Program-made: the position numbers and the translations under genes | NCBI RefSeq assembly: GCF_001514205.1 | Contig: NZ_KQ948766.1 | Location: forward strand, 215,190-279,189 | Length of the DNA stretch: 64,000 bases | Direction: 5' to 3' | Origin: Streptomyces griseoruber | GTDB taxonomy: Bacteria; Actinomycetota; Actinomycetes; Streptomycetales; Streptomycetaceae | Shown: piece after piece, positions 8,604-17,157 of the stretch | Numbering within the stretch: position 1 is the stretch's first letter | Layout of the letters: each line of letters starts with the position of its first letter | The notes under the pieces: model-generated | The model's input: the letters and a program-made list of their open reading frames with translations, nothing else | What the model was told of the DNA's origin: nothing | The model's database searches: none

Positions 8604-9737
8604 ATGGCTAGCGAAGACGCGGTGCGCGAGGCACTGGCGACGGTGAACGACCCCGAGATCAACCGACCCATCACCGAGCTGGGGATGGTCAAGTCGGTGG
8701 AGATCGGCGCGGACGGAGCGGTCGCGGTCACCGTGTACCTGACGGTCTCCGGCTGCCCTATGCGCGAGACGATCACCCAGCGGGTGACCGAGGCGGTCTC
8801 CGGGGTCGAGGGCGTCACCCGCGTCGACGTCACGCTCGACGTGATGAGCGACGAGCAGCGCAAGGAGCTGGCGAACGCCCTGCGCGGCGGGCAGACCGAG
8901 CGCGAGGTCCCCTTCGCCAAGCCCGGCAACCTCACCCGGGTCTACGCGGTGGCGTCCGGCAAGGGCGGCGTCGGCAAGTCCTCGGTGACGGTGAACCTGG
9001 CGGCGGCGATGGCGGCCGACGGTCTCAAGGTGGGCGTGGTCGACGCGGACATCTACGGCCACAGCGTCCCGCGCATGCTCGGCGCGGACGGCCGGCCGAC
9101 CCAGGTCGAGAACATGATCATGCCGCCGTCGGCGCACGGCGTGAAGGTCATCTCCATCGGCATGTTCACGCCGGGCAACGCCCCGGTGGTCTGGCGCGGC
9201 CCGATGCTCCACCGCGCGCTCCAGCAGTTCCTCGCGGACGTCTACTGGGGCGACCTGGACGTCCTCCTCCTGGACCTCCCGCCCGGCACCGGCGACATCG
9301 CGATCTCGGTGGCCCAGCTGGTCCCGAACGCGGAGATCCTGGTCGTCACGACCCCGCAGCAGGCGGCGGCCGAGGTGGCCGAGCGCGCGGGCGCGATCGC
9401 CGTCCAGACCCACCAGAAGATCGTCGGCGTGGTCGAGAACATGTCCGGCCTGCCCTGCCCGCACTGCGGCGAGATGGTCGACGTCTTCGGCACGGGCGGC
9501 GGTCAGCTGGTCGCGGACGGCCTGACCCGCACGACGGGGGCCACGGTCCCCGTGCTCGGCTCCATCCCGATCGACGTCCGCCTCCGCGAGGGTGGCGACG
9601 AGGGCAGGCCGGTGGTCCTGACGGACCCGTCCTCCCCGGCGGGCGCGGCGCTGCGGGCGATCGCAGGAAAGCTCGGGGGACGGCAGAGGGGTCTGTCGGG
9701 ACTGTCCTTGGGGATCACCCCGAAGAACAAGTTCTAG
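8604..9737 (+). CDS. mrp: Mrp/NBP35 family P-loop ATPase, Fe-S cluster carrier
   Basis: A 377-residue ApbC/Mrp protein. The N-terminal MIP18-like domain (REALATVNDPEINRPITELGM) is joined to a deviant-Walker P-loop ATPase (SGKGGVGKSSVTVNLA near residue 120). There is a DADIYGHS switch and a late CPHC pair (LPCPHCGE) that binds the Fe-S cluster at the dimer interface. The family delivers Fe-S clusters to apo-proteins in the cytosol. ATG 8604 is chosen because family members begin MA(S/T)EDAVREAL. No Shine-Dalgarno is visible, and TACCAT at 8591-8596 sits at a -10 distance from the ATG, so a leaderless transcript is likely. It lies beyond the tatB/htrA/sigma cluster, as in mycobacteria. Confidence 0.94.
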   Translation: MASEDAVREALATVNDPEINRPITELGMVKSVEIGADGAVAVTVYLTVSGCPMRETITQRVTEAVSGVEGVTRVDVTLDVMSDEQRKELANALRGGQTEREVPFAKPGNLTRVYAVASGKGGVGKSSVTVNLAAAMAADGLKVGVVDADIYGHSVPRMLGADGRPTQVENMIMPPSAHGVKVISIGMFTPGNAPVVWRGPMLHRALQQFLADVYWGDLDVLLLDLPPGTGDIAISVAQLVPNAEILVVTTPQQAAAEVAERAGAIAVQTHQKIVGVVENMSGLPCPHCGEMVDVFGTGGGQLVADGLTRTTGATVPVLGSIPIDVRLREGGDEGRPVVLTDPSSPAGAALRAIAGKLGGRQRGLSGLSLGITPKNKF

Positions 9738-9744
9738 AAACAAC

Positions 9745-9785
9745 CGACCTCGGGGTCAGCCGACCTCGGGGTCAGCCGACCTCAG
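9745..9785 (+). repeat. 16-bp tandem repeat, 2.5 copies, downstream of mrp
   Basis: The unit CGACCTCGGGGTCAGC occurs at 9745-9760 and 9761-9776, with a partial third copy at 9777-9785 that runs straight into the dispersed repeat. It begins 7 bases after the mrp stop. Confidence 0.85.
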
Positions 9786-9826
9786 GGGCGCGGGGAACTG
9801 CGCGACCAGCCACAAGCGGCCCGCAG
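9782..9826 (-). repeat. Dispersed extragenic repeat, copy B
   Basis: Read on the minus strand this element starts CTGCGGG and contains GGTCGCGCAGTTCCCCGCG, matching copy A (5598) and copy C (17120). As with the other copies it lies between convergent genes (mrp and the 219-residue hypothetical gene). Confidence 0.65.
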
Positions 9827-9838
9827 TTCCCCACTGGC

Positions 9839-10498
9839 CTACGCGTACTCCGCGATGTCCTTCACCACCGAGAACCCGAGCCCGTACGCGCTCATGCCCC
9901 TCCCGTACGCCCCGAGGTGCACCCCCTGCTCGGTGGACCCGGCCAGCACCCACCCGAACTCCGACTCGCGGTAGTGGAACGGCGTGGGCACACCGTCCAC
10001 CGGCAGGGAGAGGCTGGACCACTCCGGCCCGGCGAGATCATCCGCCAGCGCCCACGCCGTCTCCGTCTGCTGGTCCAGCCAGTCGTCGCGCAGGCTGTGG
10101 TCCATCTGCCCGGGCCAGGTGAAGGACAGCAGCCCCACCCCCGCCAGCCAGGCCGCCGAGGACACCGAGGTGGCCTCCAGCAGGCCCGTCCCGTCGGCGC
10201 TCCTGCGGGACGGATTCGCGGCGACGGTCACGACGACCGCGAACCTCCCCCGGTCCTCCCCGGCCGTCTCGTGCCGTACGGAGGGTTCGTCACCGTGTCC
10301 GATGGAACCGTGTTCGACGGCCCCGTCGGCCGCCGTCCCCACCTGCATCAGCCAGCGCGGCCCCGTGAAGGCCTCGTCGAGGCCGTACCACGGGAAGGGC
10401 GCCTCCAGGTAGCCGTCGACGGTGCGCCGAGCGGAGGGGACCTGCTGTCCACCCTCCGCGGCCGGCACCTGTTCGACTGCCCGACTCGTCGTCTCCAT
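9839..10498 (-). CDS. Hypothetical protein, Streptomyces-type
   Basis: A 219-residue protein that I do not recognise. It starts at ATG 10498 behind a strong GAGGAGG. It has an acidic, disordered N-terminus, then an aromatic region (YLEAPFPWYGLDEAFTGPRWLM), a beta-rich middle (RFAVVVTVAANPS) and a tryptophan-containing second half (GVGLLSFTWPGQMD, SEFGWVLAGSTEQGVHLGAYG). There is no signal peptide and no clear membrane span, so it is probably cytosolic. It lies downstream of tatB on the same strand, separated by 138 bp. Confidence 0.75.
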   Translation of the reverse strand: METTSRAVEQVPAAEGGQQVPSARRTVDGYLEAPFPWYGLDEAFTGPRWLMQVGTAADGAVEHGSIGHGDEPSVRHETAGEDRGRFAVVVTVAANPSRRSADGTGLLEATSVSSAAWLAGVGLLSFTWPGQMDHSLRDDWLDQQTETAWALADDLAGPEWSSLSLPVDGVPTPFHYRESEFGWVLAGSTEQGVHLGAYGRGMSAYGLGFSVVKDIAEYA

Positions 10499-10636
10499 GC
10501 CCGGACGCCTCCTCGCTCTCGACGGAACGGTCCGGCCCGCCCCCCTTCGGGCGTACTCGTCCGCTCCGCACAACAACCAGGCAGCATAGCCACCCGGTCA
10601 CGAACAGCGGGGAAGGCGGCCGTCAGGCGGCGAAGA

Positions 10637-11077
10637 TCACGTGGCGTCGAAGTCGAAGGGCGGGCGGTCGTCCTTGCCCGGCTCCTCGGGCTTCTTCGTC
10701 ATGTCGATGCGCCCGCCGGACGAGGAAGAGGAAGAGGAAGAGGAAGAGTCCGTGTCGCGGCTGTGGACGGCCTCGGTGACCTCGGCCATCTCCTTCTTGA
10801 TGTCGAAGCCGTTGCGGATCTCCTTCAGCCCCAGCTCGTCGTTGTCGAGCTGCTTGCGGATGAAGGTCTTGGGGTTGAGATCCTCGAACTCGAAGTCCTT
10901 GAACTCCGGCCCCAGTTCGGCGCGGATGTCGTGCTTGGCGCTCTCGGAGAACTCACGGATCTTCCGGACGGTGCGCATCACGTCCTGGATGACCTTCGGG
11001 AGCTTGTCCGGACCGAAGACGAGCACGGCCAGGACGACGATCGTCACCAGCTCGAGCGGTCCTATGTCATTGAACAC
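10637..11077 (-). CDS. tatB: Sec-independent translocase subunit TatB
   Basis: A 146-residue TatB. The N-terminal membrane helix with the Glu/Pro hinge (FNDIGPLELVTIVVLAVLVF, then GPDKLPKVIQ) is followed by an amphipathic helix and a charged tail (FEFEDLNPKTFIRKQL). TatB works with TatA and TatC to export folded proteins bearing twin-arginine signals. GTG 11077 is supported by AAGGAG about 7 bases upstream. A polyserine tract near residue 115 is encoded by a short GAAGAG-type repeat (10722-10750), so its length may vary. It is the last gene of the sigma-anti-sigma-htrA-tatB cluster, an order shared with mycobacterial sigE-rseA-htrA-tatB. Confidence 0.95.
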   Translation of the reverse strand: MFNDIGPLELVTIVVLAVLVFGPDKLPKVIQDVMRTVRKIREFSESAKHDIRAELGPEFKDFEFEDLNPKTFIRKQLDNDELGLKEIRNGFDIKKEMAEVTEAVHSRDTDSSSSSSSSSSGGRIDMTKKPEEPGKDDRPPFDFDAT

Positions 11078-11303
11078 CTGAAGCTCCTTGGGATGTCCGC
11101 GGTCCTCGGCCCTCGGCGGTCAGGTCAGGTCTTCCGTGGTCCGGGCCGGGTCCACGGTACCTGTCGCACCTGTCCGACCGGTACTGTCCCGCGCTGCCCG
11201 ACCGGGTGCGCACGGCCGGTTTTCCGCGTTGTTTGCCTTGTGGGAGGGGGTTTTGGGGTCCGGTCTGTGAGGTTTCTGTCAATCGCTGTGCACAGCCTGC
11301 TGC

Positions 11304-13004
11304 TCAGTCGCCCTCAGCGGATCCCAAGACCAGGGAGAGCGTACGTTCCCTGCCGTCGCGTTCGACGGTCAGCTCCAGGCGGTCGCCGGGGCGGTGGGCG
11401 CGGGTCTTGACGATCAGCTCGGTGCCGGAGTGGACCCGGGTGCCGTCGACCTCGGTGATCACGTCCCCGGCCTGGATGCCGGCCAGCGCGCCGGGGCCGC
11501 CCGGGGTGACCGGGGCACCCGCGTCGCCGCCCTTGGTGCTCACCCGGGCGCCGTCGCCGGCGTAGTCCAGGTCGAGGGTGACACCGATGACCGGGTGGGT
11601 CGCGTGACCGGTGTTGATCAGCTCTTCGGCGACGCGTCTGCCCTGGTTGACGGGGATGGCGAAACCGAGGCCGATCGAGCCGGCCTCGCCGCTGCCGGAG
11701 TCGGAGCCGTCGGCGGCGGAGCGGATCGCGGAGTTGATGCCGATGACCCGGCCCCGGGCGTCGAGCAGCGGGCCGCCGGAGTTGCCGGGGTTGATGGGGG
11801 CGTCGGTCTGCAACGCGTCGACGTACGACACGTCGCTCGCGTCGCCGCTGTCGCCGCCGGCCGTGATGGGCCGTTCCTTGGCGCTGATGATGCCGGAGGT
11901 GACGGTGCCCTCCAGATCGAAGGGGGCGCCGATGGCGACGACCGGGTCGCCGACCTGGACGCCGTCGGAGTTGCCGAGCGGGAGCGGCCGCAGGCCGCTG
12001 ACCCCCCTGACCTTGACCACGGCGAGGTCGTAGCCGCTGTCCCGGCCGACGACGTCCGCCTTCGCGCTCTGGCCGCCGCTGAAGACGACGGTTATCTCGC
12101 CGTCGCCGCCGGCGGGCTCCACGACGTGGTTGTTGGTGAGGATGTGGCCCCTGGTGTCGAGCACGAACCCGGTGCCCGTGCCGGACTCCTCGCTGCCGCT
12201 GACGTGCAGCGTGACGACACTGGGCAGGGCGCGGGCCGCGATGCCCGCGACGCTGTCCGCGGCGCGCCCGGTGGGCTCCGCGGACGCCTGCGGCAGCTTC
12301 ACCCCGCCGAACCCGCCCTTGCGCTCCAGCTGAGCTCCCACGACCCCGCCGAGCACCCCGGAGGCCAGCGCCAGCGCCAACGCGCCCCCGACGATCCGCT
12401 TCCGCACCTGCCGCCGCCGCTCCCCCTCGCTGAGCACACCGACACCGGTCTGCTGCAACGGGCCGGCGGGCACGGGGGCCCAGGGGTCGTAGCGGTGCCA
12501 GGGGTTGTCGGTGGCGCCGGGGCCTTCAGGGACTCCGGGGACTGCGGGGCCCCCGGGAGCCGAGGGGGACGCCGGGTCGGGCGTGGCGGCTGCGGAAGCC
12601 GGGAGCGCTGCCGGGGGCAGGGCCGGGTCCGTGGCCGCGACCGGCGCGGGTGGTTCCATGCCGGACGGTGCGGCAGCGGGCTGTACCGGGGCCGGGGTGG
12701 GCGCCTGCGCCTGCGTGGTCGCCGGGTGCTGGACGGGCGGTGCGGGGGCCCAGGGGCCCGGGTGGCCGTAGGGCGGGGTGCTGTAGGGGTCCGGGTCGTG
12801 CAGCGGCTTGGGAGGCTCGTCGGCGGCCGCAGCGGGAGCCGGAGGCGCCGCCTCGGAGGACGGCTCCGCGGCAGCCACGCCGTCCGCCGCGCCCCCGGTG
12901 GGCAACGGCAGGTCCAGTTCGTAGTCCCCCTCGTCGGCACCGGCGCCCACGCCCACCCCTTCGGCCCTGTCGCCGCAGGCCCCCTTCGGCGTCCCCTCGT
13001 CCAT
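11304..13004 (-). CDS. htrA: HtrA/DegP-like membrane-anchored serine protease
   Basis: A 566-residue S1C protease. About 195 residues of Pro/Ala-rich, probably disordered cytosolic sequence precede one membrane helix (IVGGALALALASGVLGGVVG). An extracytoplasmic trypsin-like domain follows, with the catalytic triad His293 (TNNHVV), Asp326 (YDLAVVKV) and Ser409 (PGNSGGPL). A C-terminal PDZ domain (GALAGIQAGDVITEVDG) ends the protein. It degrades or refolds damaged envelope proteins. ATG 13004 is used, with GTGGGGAG just upstream; an in-frame GTG at 13031 would add nine residues. Its place after the sigma/anti-sigma pair implies control by that sigma factor, and in mycobacteria HtrA acts in turnover of the anti-sigma. 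Confidence 0.93.
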   Translation of the reverse strand: MDEGTPKGACGDRAEGVGVGAGADEGDYELDLPLPTGGAADGVAAAEPSSEAAPPAPAAAADEPPKPLHDPDPYSTPPYGHPGPWAPAPPVQHPATTQAQAPTPAPVQPAAAPSGMEPPAPVAATDPALPPAALPASAAATPDPASPSAPGGPAVPGVPEGPGATDNPWHRYDPWAPVPAGPLQQTGVGVLSEGERRRQVRKRIVGGALALALASGVLGGVVGAQLERKGGFGGVKLPQASAEPTGRAADSVAGIAARALPSVVTLHVSGSEESGTGTGFVLDTRGHILTNNHVVEPAGGDGEITVVFSGGQSAKADVVGRDSGYDLAVVKVRGVSGLRPLPLGNSDGVQVGDPVVAIGAPFDLEGTVTSGIISAKERPITAGGDSGDASDVSYVDALQTDAPINPGNSGGPLLDARGRVIGINSAIRSAADGSDSGSGEAGSIGLGFAIPVNQGRRVAEELINTGHATHPVIGVTLDLDYAGDGARVSTKGGDAGAPVTPGGPGALAGIQAGDVITEVDGTRVHSGTELIVKTRAHRPGDRLELTVERDGRERTLSLVLGSAEGD

Positions 13005-13094
13005 GCTCTCCCCACAGTCGGACCCGGTCACGGCCGGGTGGAACCCCGCCTCCTGGATTCAACCAGGTTCACGATGGACCGGCGCAGGGACCGG

Positions 13095-14045
13095 TCAGCG
13101 GGGGTAGTGGGAGGGCGGGGAGGCGACGGGGGCGGAGGTGGTGTCGGGGACGGGTGCGGCGAGCAGGCCGGGGCCGGTGATCTCGGGGGCGGTGGCCCAG
13201 GAGGTCACGGCGATCGGCGGGGTCGTAGCGAGCGGACGTATCAGCGGGGACATGGCCGCCGCTCCGGCCATCACCGGGGTGGTGAGCCGGTGCAGGACCG
13301 TCTGCTCCGCACGGCCGGAGGCCGGGGAGGGCACGCCGGGCAGCAGCGGGGCGGAGACCTCGGTCGGCGCCGCGGGGGTGCCGAGGAGCTGGCCGCCCTG
13401 GGCGAGCAGCGGTCCGGTGGCCCGGCGTCGCTGGTTCTCGGTCGTGGCGGAGCCCGAGCCCGGGGTGCGGGCCGGTGTCACATTGCTCCCGCCGCTTCCG
13501 CCACGCGCGTCCGCCGCGGTGTCGACGGGCGCACCGGTGTTCATCCCGCCGAGGGCGATCGCGGCCAGCGACACCGCGCCGGCGGCGACGAAGGCGAACC
13601 GCAGACCGCGGGAACGCTCGCCGTCCCGGCCGACGGGGTGGATCCGGAAGCCGCGGTCGGCCGGCGCCAGCGCGGAGCCGTGGTCGCCCGTGGGCAGATA
13701 GCCGAAGGAGAACGGCTCCTCCCGGCTCACCCCGAAGACGCCGTCACCGAAGCCTCCCCTGCCCAGCGGCGTACCGCCGCCGTCCGGGTCACCTCCTGCG
13801 GGGAGCCCCTGGAGACGGGCCAGGAAGCTCTCGGAGGGGGCGGGCGGGGCCACTTCCGCGAAGACGTTCTTCAGCCGGCGCTGGGCGTCGACCTCGGCCT
13901 TGCACTTCGCGCAGGTCGCCACGTGCGCCAGGACGCGCTCACGGGTGTCATGACCGAGTTCGCCGTCCACGAGGGCGGAGAGCCGGTCTCCCAGATGCTG
14001 TTCTGCGAGGAGCCCCTCTACGGGGGTGCGTCGGGTTCCAGTCAC
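13095..14045 (-). CDS. rseA: Zinc-finger anti-sigma factor (RseA-like)
   Basis: A 316-residue anti-sigma factor. The N-terminal zf-HC2 motif HVATCAKC lies near residues 40-50 after a short helix ([21 protein letters not shown]). A cytosolic linker precedes one membrane helix ([18 protein letters not shown] near residue 165). The rest is a long, low-complexity extracytoplasmic tail rich in Ala, Pro and Thr. It binds and silences the sigma factor encoded just upstream. GTG 14045 overlaps the sigma stop codon (GTGA), giving strict translational coupling, which is usual for sigma/anti-sigma pairs. The symbol is by analogy with M. tuberculosis rseA. Confidence 0.9.
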   Translation of the reverse strand: MTGTRRTPVEGLLAEQHLGDRLSALVDGELGHDTRERVLAHVATCAKCKAEVDAQRRLKNVFAEVAPPAPSESFLARLQGLPAGGDPDGGGTPLGRGGFGDGVFGVSREEPFSFGYLPTGDHGSALAPADRGFRIHPVGRDGERSRGLRFAFVAAGAVSLAAIALGGMNTGAPVDTAADARGGSGGSNVTPARTPGSGSATTENQRRRATGPLLAQGGQLLGTPAAPTEVSAPLLPGVPSPASGRAEQTVLHRLTTPVMAGAAAMSPLIRPLATTPPIAVTSWATAPEITGPGLLAAPVPDTTSAPVASPPSHYPR

Positions 14046-14812
14046 GCGGTCGCGCCCCCTCCTCCCAGAGCGGGCACCCGGGACACGAAGGAGCGGCGCT
14101 CGGCGCGCGCCTTCGGGGAGCGGTGGGCGAGGGCCTTGCGCAGCTGCGAGCGGCCGCGGTGGATCCGTGAGCGGACCGTGCCCAGCTTGACGCCGAGGGT
14201 CGCGGCGATCTCCTCGTACGACAGTCCTTCGATGTCGCACAGGACGACCGCGGCGCGGAACTCCGGCGCGAGGGTGTCGAGGGCCTGCTGGACGTCCGCG
14301 TCGAAGTGGGCGTCGTTGAAGACCTGCTGCGGGGTGGGCTCCTTGCTGGCCAGCCGCTCGGCCGCGTCCTCGCCGAGCGCGTCGAAGCGGATGCGCTGCT
14401 TGCGGCGGACCATGTCCAGGAACAGGTTGGTGGTGATGCGGTGCAGCCAGCCCTCGAAGGTGCCGGGCGTGTAGGTCGACAGGGAGCGGAAGACGCGGAC
14501 GAAGACCTCCTGGGTGAGGTCCTCGGCGTCGTGCTGGTTGCCGGTCAGACGGTAGGCGAGCCGGTAGACCCGGCCGCTGTGCATGCTGACGATCTCCTCC
14601 CAGGTGGGCGGAGTCCACGCCTGCCCGTCCGCGTCGGTGGAGAAGGTCGCGGTCTGGGCGTAGTCGCCGGCGTGACGGTGGTCAGCGGTGTCGTTCACGG
14701 ATTTCGGCCTGCCCGCCGATCCGAGAAAGCGCCGCAGCACTCCTCCCCGATCCACAGGTGCAGCCGCACCTCCCCTGTCGGCTCTGGTGGTGTCCAGTGG
14801 AGCCCCTACCAT
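14042..14812 (-). CDS. ECF sigma factor, mycobacterial SigE-type
   Basis: A 256-residue group IV sigma factor. Region 2 ([27 protein letters not shown]) and region 4 ([24 protein letters not shown]) are complete. They are preceded by an N-terminal extension of about 90 residues, unusually long for an ECF factor. ATG 14812 is chosen because GAGG lies 5 bases upstream; the frame stays open further without a better site. The set sigma, zf-HC2 anti-sigma, HtrA and TatB, with a divergent O-methyltransferase, matches mycobacterial sigE and its neighbours, implying an envelope-stress regulon. In Streptomyces the name sigE belongs to a different gene, so no symbol is given. Confidence 0.93.
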   Translation of the reverse strand: MVGAPLDTTRADRGGAAAPVDRGGVLRRFLGSAGRPKSVNDTADHRHAGDYAQTATFSTDADGQAWTPPTWEEIVSMHSGRVYRLAYRLTGNQHDAEDLTQEVFVRVFRSLSTYTPGTFEGWLHRITTNLFLDMVRRKQRIRFDALGEDAAERLASKEPTPQQVFNDAHFDADVQQALDTLAPEFRAAVVLCDIEGLSYEEIAATLGVKLGTVRSRIHRGRSQLRKALAHRSPKARAERRSFVSRVPALGGGGATA

Positions 14813-15042
14813 AGCCACCTCGCCCGTTAGCTCCGGATAAGCGGTTTTACGAGAATTTGATCTGTGCTGATACGGCTCATACGGCTGCGTCAGCACTTGC
14901 TCGACGTCTCGTCCCTCGTCGTGATCCAACTGTGTCCCCCGGTCGTCGTTCCCACCCCTTCAAACGCCCGGTCCCATCTGCGGGTTCCCGGCACCAACGG
15001 ATACAGTCACGCCGAGGCAACCAGCGGGGACAGGAGAGGGTC

Positions 15043-15675
15043 ATTACCGGCAACCGGCAGGCAAGCTGGGCGTTCGCCGACGCCTACGCCGCCGAGGACG
15101 ACGCGCTGCGCTGGGCCCGTGACCGGGCCCGCGAGGCAGGGCTGCGCTCGGTGTCGCCCAGCACCGGCGCCGCGCTGCGGCTGCTCGCCGCCACCGTGGA
15201 CGCGAAGGCGGTCGCGGAGATCGGTACCGGCACCGGCGTCTCCGGGATCCATCTGCTGTACGGCATGCGCCCCGACGGGGTCCTGACCACCGTGGACCCC
15301 GAGCCGGAGCACCAGCAGTTCGCCCGGCAGGCCTTCCGCGCCTGCGGCTTCGCCAGCAACCGGGCCCGGTTCATCCCCGGCCGCGCGCTCGACGTGCTGC
15401 CCCGGCTCGCGGACGCCGGCTACGACCTCGTCTTCTGCGACGGCGACCGGCTGGAGTTCCTCGACTATCTCGCTGAATCGTTGCGTCTGCTGCGCCCGGG
15501 CGGGCTCGTGGTCTTCGAGGGGGTCTTCGCCAACGGCCGCACGGTCGACTCGGGCCCGCAGCCCACGGAGGTCATAAGGATCCGGGAGCTGCTGCGGGCG
15601 GTGCGCGAGAGCCAGGAGCTGGTGCCGTCCCTGCTTCCCGTGGGGGACGGCCTGCTGTGCGCGGTCAAGCGCTGA
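15043..15675 (+). CDS. O-methyltransferase, SAM-dependent, with probable ATT start
   Basis: A class I SAM-dependent O-methyltransferase of the CCoAMT type, about 210 residues. The SAM-binding glycine motif (VAEIGTGTGVSGIHLLYG) is followed by the acidic residue of motif II (LTTVDPEPEHQQ), the metal-binding-like DLVFCDGDR and LLRPGGLVVFEGV. The substrate is unknown. It diverges from the ECF sigma gene, as in mycobacteria. Homology appears to start at ITGNRQASW, and no ATG, GTG or TTG lies near it in frame. The ATT at 15043-15045 has GGAG six bases upstream and is the likely initiator. The next in-frame candidates upstream (a GTG and a TTG at 14857) would add residues from DNA lacking coding-type codon bias. 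Confidence 0.85.
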   Translation: MTGNRQASWAFADAYAAEDDALRWARDRAREAGLRSVSPSTGAALRLLAATVDAKAVAEIGTGTGVSGIHLLYGMRPDGVLTTVDPEPEHQQFARQAFRACGFASNRARFIPGRALDVLPRLADAGYDLVFCDGDRLEFLDYLAESLRLLRPGGLVVFEGVFANGRTVDSGPQPTEVIRIRELLRAVRESQELVPSLLPVGDGLLCAVKR

Positions 15676-15716
15676 CCACTGGGCCGTACGGGCGAGGCGC
15701 CCCCGGTACGACAGCG

Positions 15717-15744
15717 GCCCCGGCACCCAAGAGGATGCCGGGGC
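15717..15744. terminator. Bidirectional terminator hairpin between the O-methyltransferase and DUF3117 genes
   Basis: A perfect 9-bp stem (GCCCCGGCA against TGCCGGGGC) with a 10-base loop lies between two converging genes. There is no strong U-tract, as is common in Streptomyces. Confidence 0.75.
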
Positions 15745-15771
15745 GACTGAAAGGGTATGGTCGCTTGCGCG

Positions 15772-15939
15772 TCAGCCGACGACCTTCTTGAGGGCGTCGC
15801 CGAGCGCGTCGGCCTCGTCAGGGGTCAGCTCGACGACGAGCCGACCGCCGCCTTCGAGCGGAACGCGCATGACGATGCCCCGCCCCTCCTTGGTCACCTC
15901 GAGCGGGCCATCGCCCGTCCGCGGCTTCATGGCCGCCAT
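15772..15939 (-). CDS. DUF3117 small conserved actinobacterial protein
   Basis: A 55-residue protein, MAAMKPRTGDGPLEVTKEGR at the N-terminus and ending in LGDALKKVVG. It is a near-invariant DUF3117 protein of actinobacteria (the mycobacterial copy lies in the equivalent interval between tagA and sigE). The sequence suggests a small beta-hairpin/helix protein (MRVPLEGGGRLVVELTPDEADAL). Its function is unknown. ATG 15939 has GGAAGG at a good distance upstream. It converges on the O-methyltransferase gene across a terminator hairpin. Confidence 0.93.
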   Translation of the reverse strand: MAAMKPRTGDGPLEVTKEGRGIVMRVPLEGGGRLVVELTPDEADALGDALKKVVG

Positions 15940-16308
15940 GCTCGTTCCCCTTCCTGAAACCAGCTCACGTCATAAGCCGACGGCCCTGGCAGGGCACGCG
16001 CGATCCAGCGTGGGACACGCGACACCGGCATCGAACACATTGCTTCCCGGCCATTATCCCGCATCTCAGGACCCGATGACCAACATCAGTAGGCATCGCT
16101 TGGGCAACGCGCGCGAGCAAAACCACTCAATTCGGCGATGTGGCTGCGATACTGCGCCGCCGCACAGACACCCCCGGTCCGTAAACCGGGTCGATTTCTT
16201 TGACGCAGGTCACACGTCACGTCCGGTCCTCGGACGCCATGCTGTTCTCTGGTGACCGCGCCGACACACAGGCGGACACCCAAGCCGACAGACATGAGGG
16301 GATACGCC
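15940..16308. other. Divergent intergenic region upstream of DUF3117 and enoyl-CoA hydratase
   Basis: No gene is seen in these 369 bp. The region is AT-richer than its neighbours (an ATTATCC stretch near 16050, TTTCTTTGACG at 16194-16204) and presumably holds promoters for the two divergent genes. The TTGACG at 16199-16204 resembles a -35 element, but no convincing -10 partner was found. Confidence 0.4.
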
Positions 16309-17100
16309 ATGGCCGACACCGTGCTCTACGAGGTGAGCGACGGGCTCGCGACGATCACGCTGAACCGCCCCGAGGCGATGAACGCGCTGAACGTGGCGGC
16401 CAAGGTCGCCCTGCGGGAGGCGGCGCGCGCGGCGGCGGACGACACCGGGGTGCGGGCGGTGCTGCTGACCGCCGCCGGGGACCGGGCCTTCTGCGTCGGC
16501 CAGGACCTCAAGGAGCACATCGGGCTGCTGGCCGAGGGGTCGGGGCACGTCATGAGCACGGTCAAGGAGCACTACAACCCGATCGTGCGGGCGCTGACGG
16601 AGGCGGCGAAGCCGGTCGTCGCGGCGGTGAACGGGGTCGCGGCGGGCGCCGGCTTCGGGTTCGCGCTGGCCGCGGACTACCGCGTCGTCGCCGACACCGC
16701 GTCCTTCAACACCTCGTTCGCGGGGGTCGCGCTGACCGCCGACTCCGGCGTCTCCTGGACCCTGCCGCGGGTGGTCGGGCCGGGGCGGGCGACGGATCTG
16801 CTGCTGTTCCCGCGCACCATCTCGGCGCGGGAGGCGTACGAGCTGGGGATCGCGAACCGGGTCGTCCCCTCCGCCGATCTGCGTGCCGAGGGCGAGAAGG
16901 TGGCGCGGGCGTTGGCCGCGGGACCGACCGTCGCCTACGCGGCGCTCAAGGAGGCCGTGGCGTTCGGGTCCTCGCACTCGCTCTCCGAGACGCTGGAGAA
17001 GGAGGACGAGTTGCAGGCTCGCGCGGGGGCTTCCGAGGACCACACCATCGCGGTTCGGTCCTTCGTTCAGAAGGAGACGCCCAAGTTCATGGGCCGCTGA
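16309..17100 (+). CDS. Enoyl-CoA hydratase/isomerase family protein
   Basis: A 263-residue crotonase-fold enzyme. The N-terminal motif LATITLNRPEAMNALN, the first oxyanion-hole loop (FCVGQDLKEH) and the second (VNGVAAGAGFGFALAADYRV) are all present, with the CoA-binding lysine region at the C-terminus (FVQKETPKFMGR). Such enzymes hydrate or isomerise enoyl-CoA thioesters in fatty-acid or phenylacetate-type catabolism. At the position of the second catalytic glutamate the protein reads DSGVSWTLPR with aspartate, as in PaaG-like isomerases, so isomerase activity is possible. ATG 16309 is preceded by GAGGGG. It converges on the tag gene. Confidence 0.9.
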   Translation: MADTVLYEVSDGLATITLNRPEAMNALNVAAKVALREAARAAADDTGVRAVLLTAAGDRAFCVGQDLKEHIGLLAEGSGHVMSTVKEHYNPIVRALTEAAKPVVAAVNGVAAGAGFGFALAADYRVVADTASFNTSFAGVALTADSGVSWTLPRVVGPGRATDLLLFPRTISAREAYELGIANRVVPSADLRAEGEKVARALAAGPTVAYAALKEAVAFGSSHSLSETLEKEDELQARAGASEDHTIAVRSFVQKETPKFMGR

Positions 17101-17119
17101 GGTCGTACTGCGACTGCGA

Positions 17120-17157
17120 CTGCGGGTGCGTGGGGGCTGGTCGCGCCCACGCGGCCT
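17120..17157 (+). repeat. Dispersed extragenic repeat, copy C
   Basis: This copy begins CTGCGGG and contains GGGGGCTGGTCGCGC, as in copies A and B, and again lies between convergent genes. It ends at the stop codon of tag. The second half is more diverged than in the other copies. Confidence 0.5.

Noticed and set aside
11394..14474. Very long open frame on the plus strand opposite htrA, anti-sigma and sigma genes
   Set aside because: It is an antisense shadow of GC-rich genes; its protein is low-complexity Gly/Arg/Asp and lacks any domain, while the minus strand encodes clear families.
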